Positions 53,275 through 53,754 of a stretch of 53,754 nt of DNA are shown here, piece by piece. The first letter of the stretch is position 1. Each line of letters opens with the position of its first letter. Location: contig CAIQWD010000054.1 in the NCBI GenBank assembly GCA_903875445.1, positions 1 to 53,754 on the forward strand. Direction: 5' to 3'. The notes beneath the pieces are model-generated. The model saw nothing but the letters and a program-made list of their open reading frames with translations, was not told the DNA's origin and ran no database searches. Source of the DNA: an uncultured delta proteobacterium (lineage in GTDB: Bacteria > Desulfobacterota > Desulfobulbia > Desulfobulbales > Desulfocapsaceae). A program made the position numbers and the translations under genes.

Positions 53275-53754
53275 ATGACTATTGATATTGCCACATTGCC
53301 CGACGATCAGCTGCAACTGAAACAGATGCTGGTCGATTTCCAGGCCCGATTCGACAAGGAAACCGGTATCCTGCTGGAGCAAATTGGTCTTTTGCGTTCC
53401 TAACTGTATGGACGTAAAAGCGAGAAGGCCGGGCCGGAAGGTGGCCCTCAGCCATTGCCGCTCTTTGATATGCCCGAACCCAGCGGCGAAGAGGAGAAAG
53501 AAGAGGAGATCGTCGTTCCCGCCCATACCCGTAAAAAAAAAGGGCAGGAAACCGCTGCCGGAGAATCTCCCGCGGGTTGAACGGGTGCATGACTTTGATC
53601 CTTCGGAGAAAACCTGTGCCTGCGGCACCGAGCTCAGCCGAATCGGCGAGGAAGTTTCCGAGCAATTGGAGATTATCCCGGCAAAGATTCAGGTGATCCG
53701 CAATATCCGACCGAAATATGCCTGCCGGAATTGCGAGGGAGTGGAGGATAACGG
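53275..53754 (+). mobile_element. IS66-type transposase (TnpC) remnant, broken and running off the window
   Basis: The frame starts MTIDIATLPDDQLQLKQML and continues FDKETGILLEQIGLLRS, the N-terminus of IS66 TnpC. A TAA at 53401-53403 interrupts LLR(A/S)-KLYGRKSEKAG; the next residues LYGRKSEKAG follow at once in frame, so a single lysine codon has become a stop. At A9 (53533-53541) the frame shifts again and then reads KKKGRKPLPENLPRVERVHD and the zinc-type CACGTELSRIGEE and YACRNCEGVEDN. The tnpA and tnpB genes are not present upstream; the integrase fragment replaces them. The element is therefore a truncated, decayed remnant at the left side. The right end is outside the window. Confidence 0.88.

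Overview
The window is a gene-dense bacterial chromosome segment of about 53.8 kb. It looks like an anaerobic Desulfobacterota (former Deltaproteobacteria) genome, most like the Desulfobulbales. That placement is an inference from gene content: separate glyQ, a selenocysteine tRNA, a PilMNOP cluster with an MshL-type secretin, many PAS-domain signalling proteins and a sigma-54 activator. No rRNA or dissimilatory sulfur gene is present to confirm it.

Layout. 1-1717: nitrogen pair (3' end of a PII gene, then amtB) closed by a strong bidirectional terminator. 1808-5804: an acetyl-CoA acetyltransferase with an insertion, an HSL-type esterase, a HTH plus substrate-binding-domain regulator, and a universal stress protein. 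6031-9736: a PAS-rich hybrid histidine kinase overlapping a sigma-54 response regulator. 9760-12408 (minus): an SGNH-like protein and a frameshifted MBOAT acyltransferase, an extracellular-polymer O-acetylation pair. 12842-17192: a small unknown gene, a triple-CheW protein and a soluble chemoreceptor with three tandem cysteine-bearing PAS repeats. 17246-20784: GNAT acetyltransferase overlapping a histone-deacetylase-family gene, a cysteine-cluster protein and a predicted diadenylate-cyclase-like (DAC) protein. 20791-25749: an AI-2E family permease, a frameshifted ilvE behind a long hairpin, groES-groEL and a CAU tRNA. Next to that tRNA lies the decayed remnant of a P4-type integrase that no single open frame reveals. 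26279-35205: a frameshifted tail-specific protease, an acyltransferase, an acidic protein, tRNA-Sec, glyQ, a CoA-binding protein, uvrA and secB. 35287-43159 (minus): type IV pilus cluster pilM-pilN-pilO-pilP, an AMIN/STN/TPR protein, an MshL-like secretin and a lipoprotein. 43543-51406: lepB, pyrB, pyrC, sfsA (minus), gap, rimI, pgk, tpiA, secG. 51421-53754: tRNA-Leu, an intact P4-type integrase, a fragment of a second integrase and a broken IS66 transposase; this looks like the edge of a genomic island that continues past the window.

Four coding sequences are broken by single-base changes, all in mononucleotide runs: C4 at 11504, A8 at 22827, C7 at 26993 and A9 at 53533. In the first three, correcting one base gives a full-length product of an essential or well conserved family. 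Homopolymer sequencing or assembly error is therefore the first explanation to test, before true pseudogenisation or programmed slippage.

I found no complete undescribed defence or mobile system. The strongest candidates for new biology are the DAC-like protein at 19465-20784, the cysteine-PAS chemoreceptor with its triple-CheW partner, the GNAT/deacetylase overlapping pair, and the division of PilQ parts between an AMIN/STN/TPR protein and a separate secretin.
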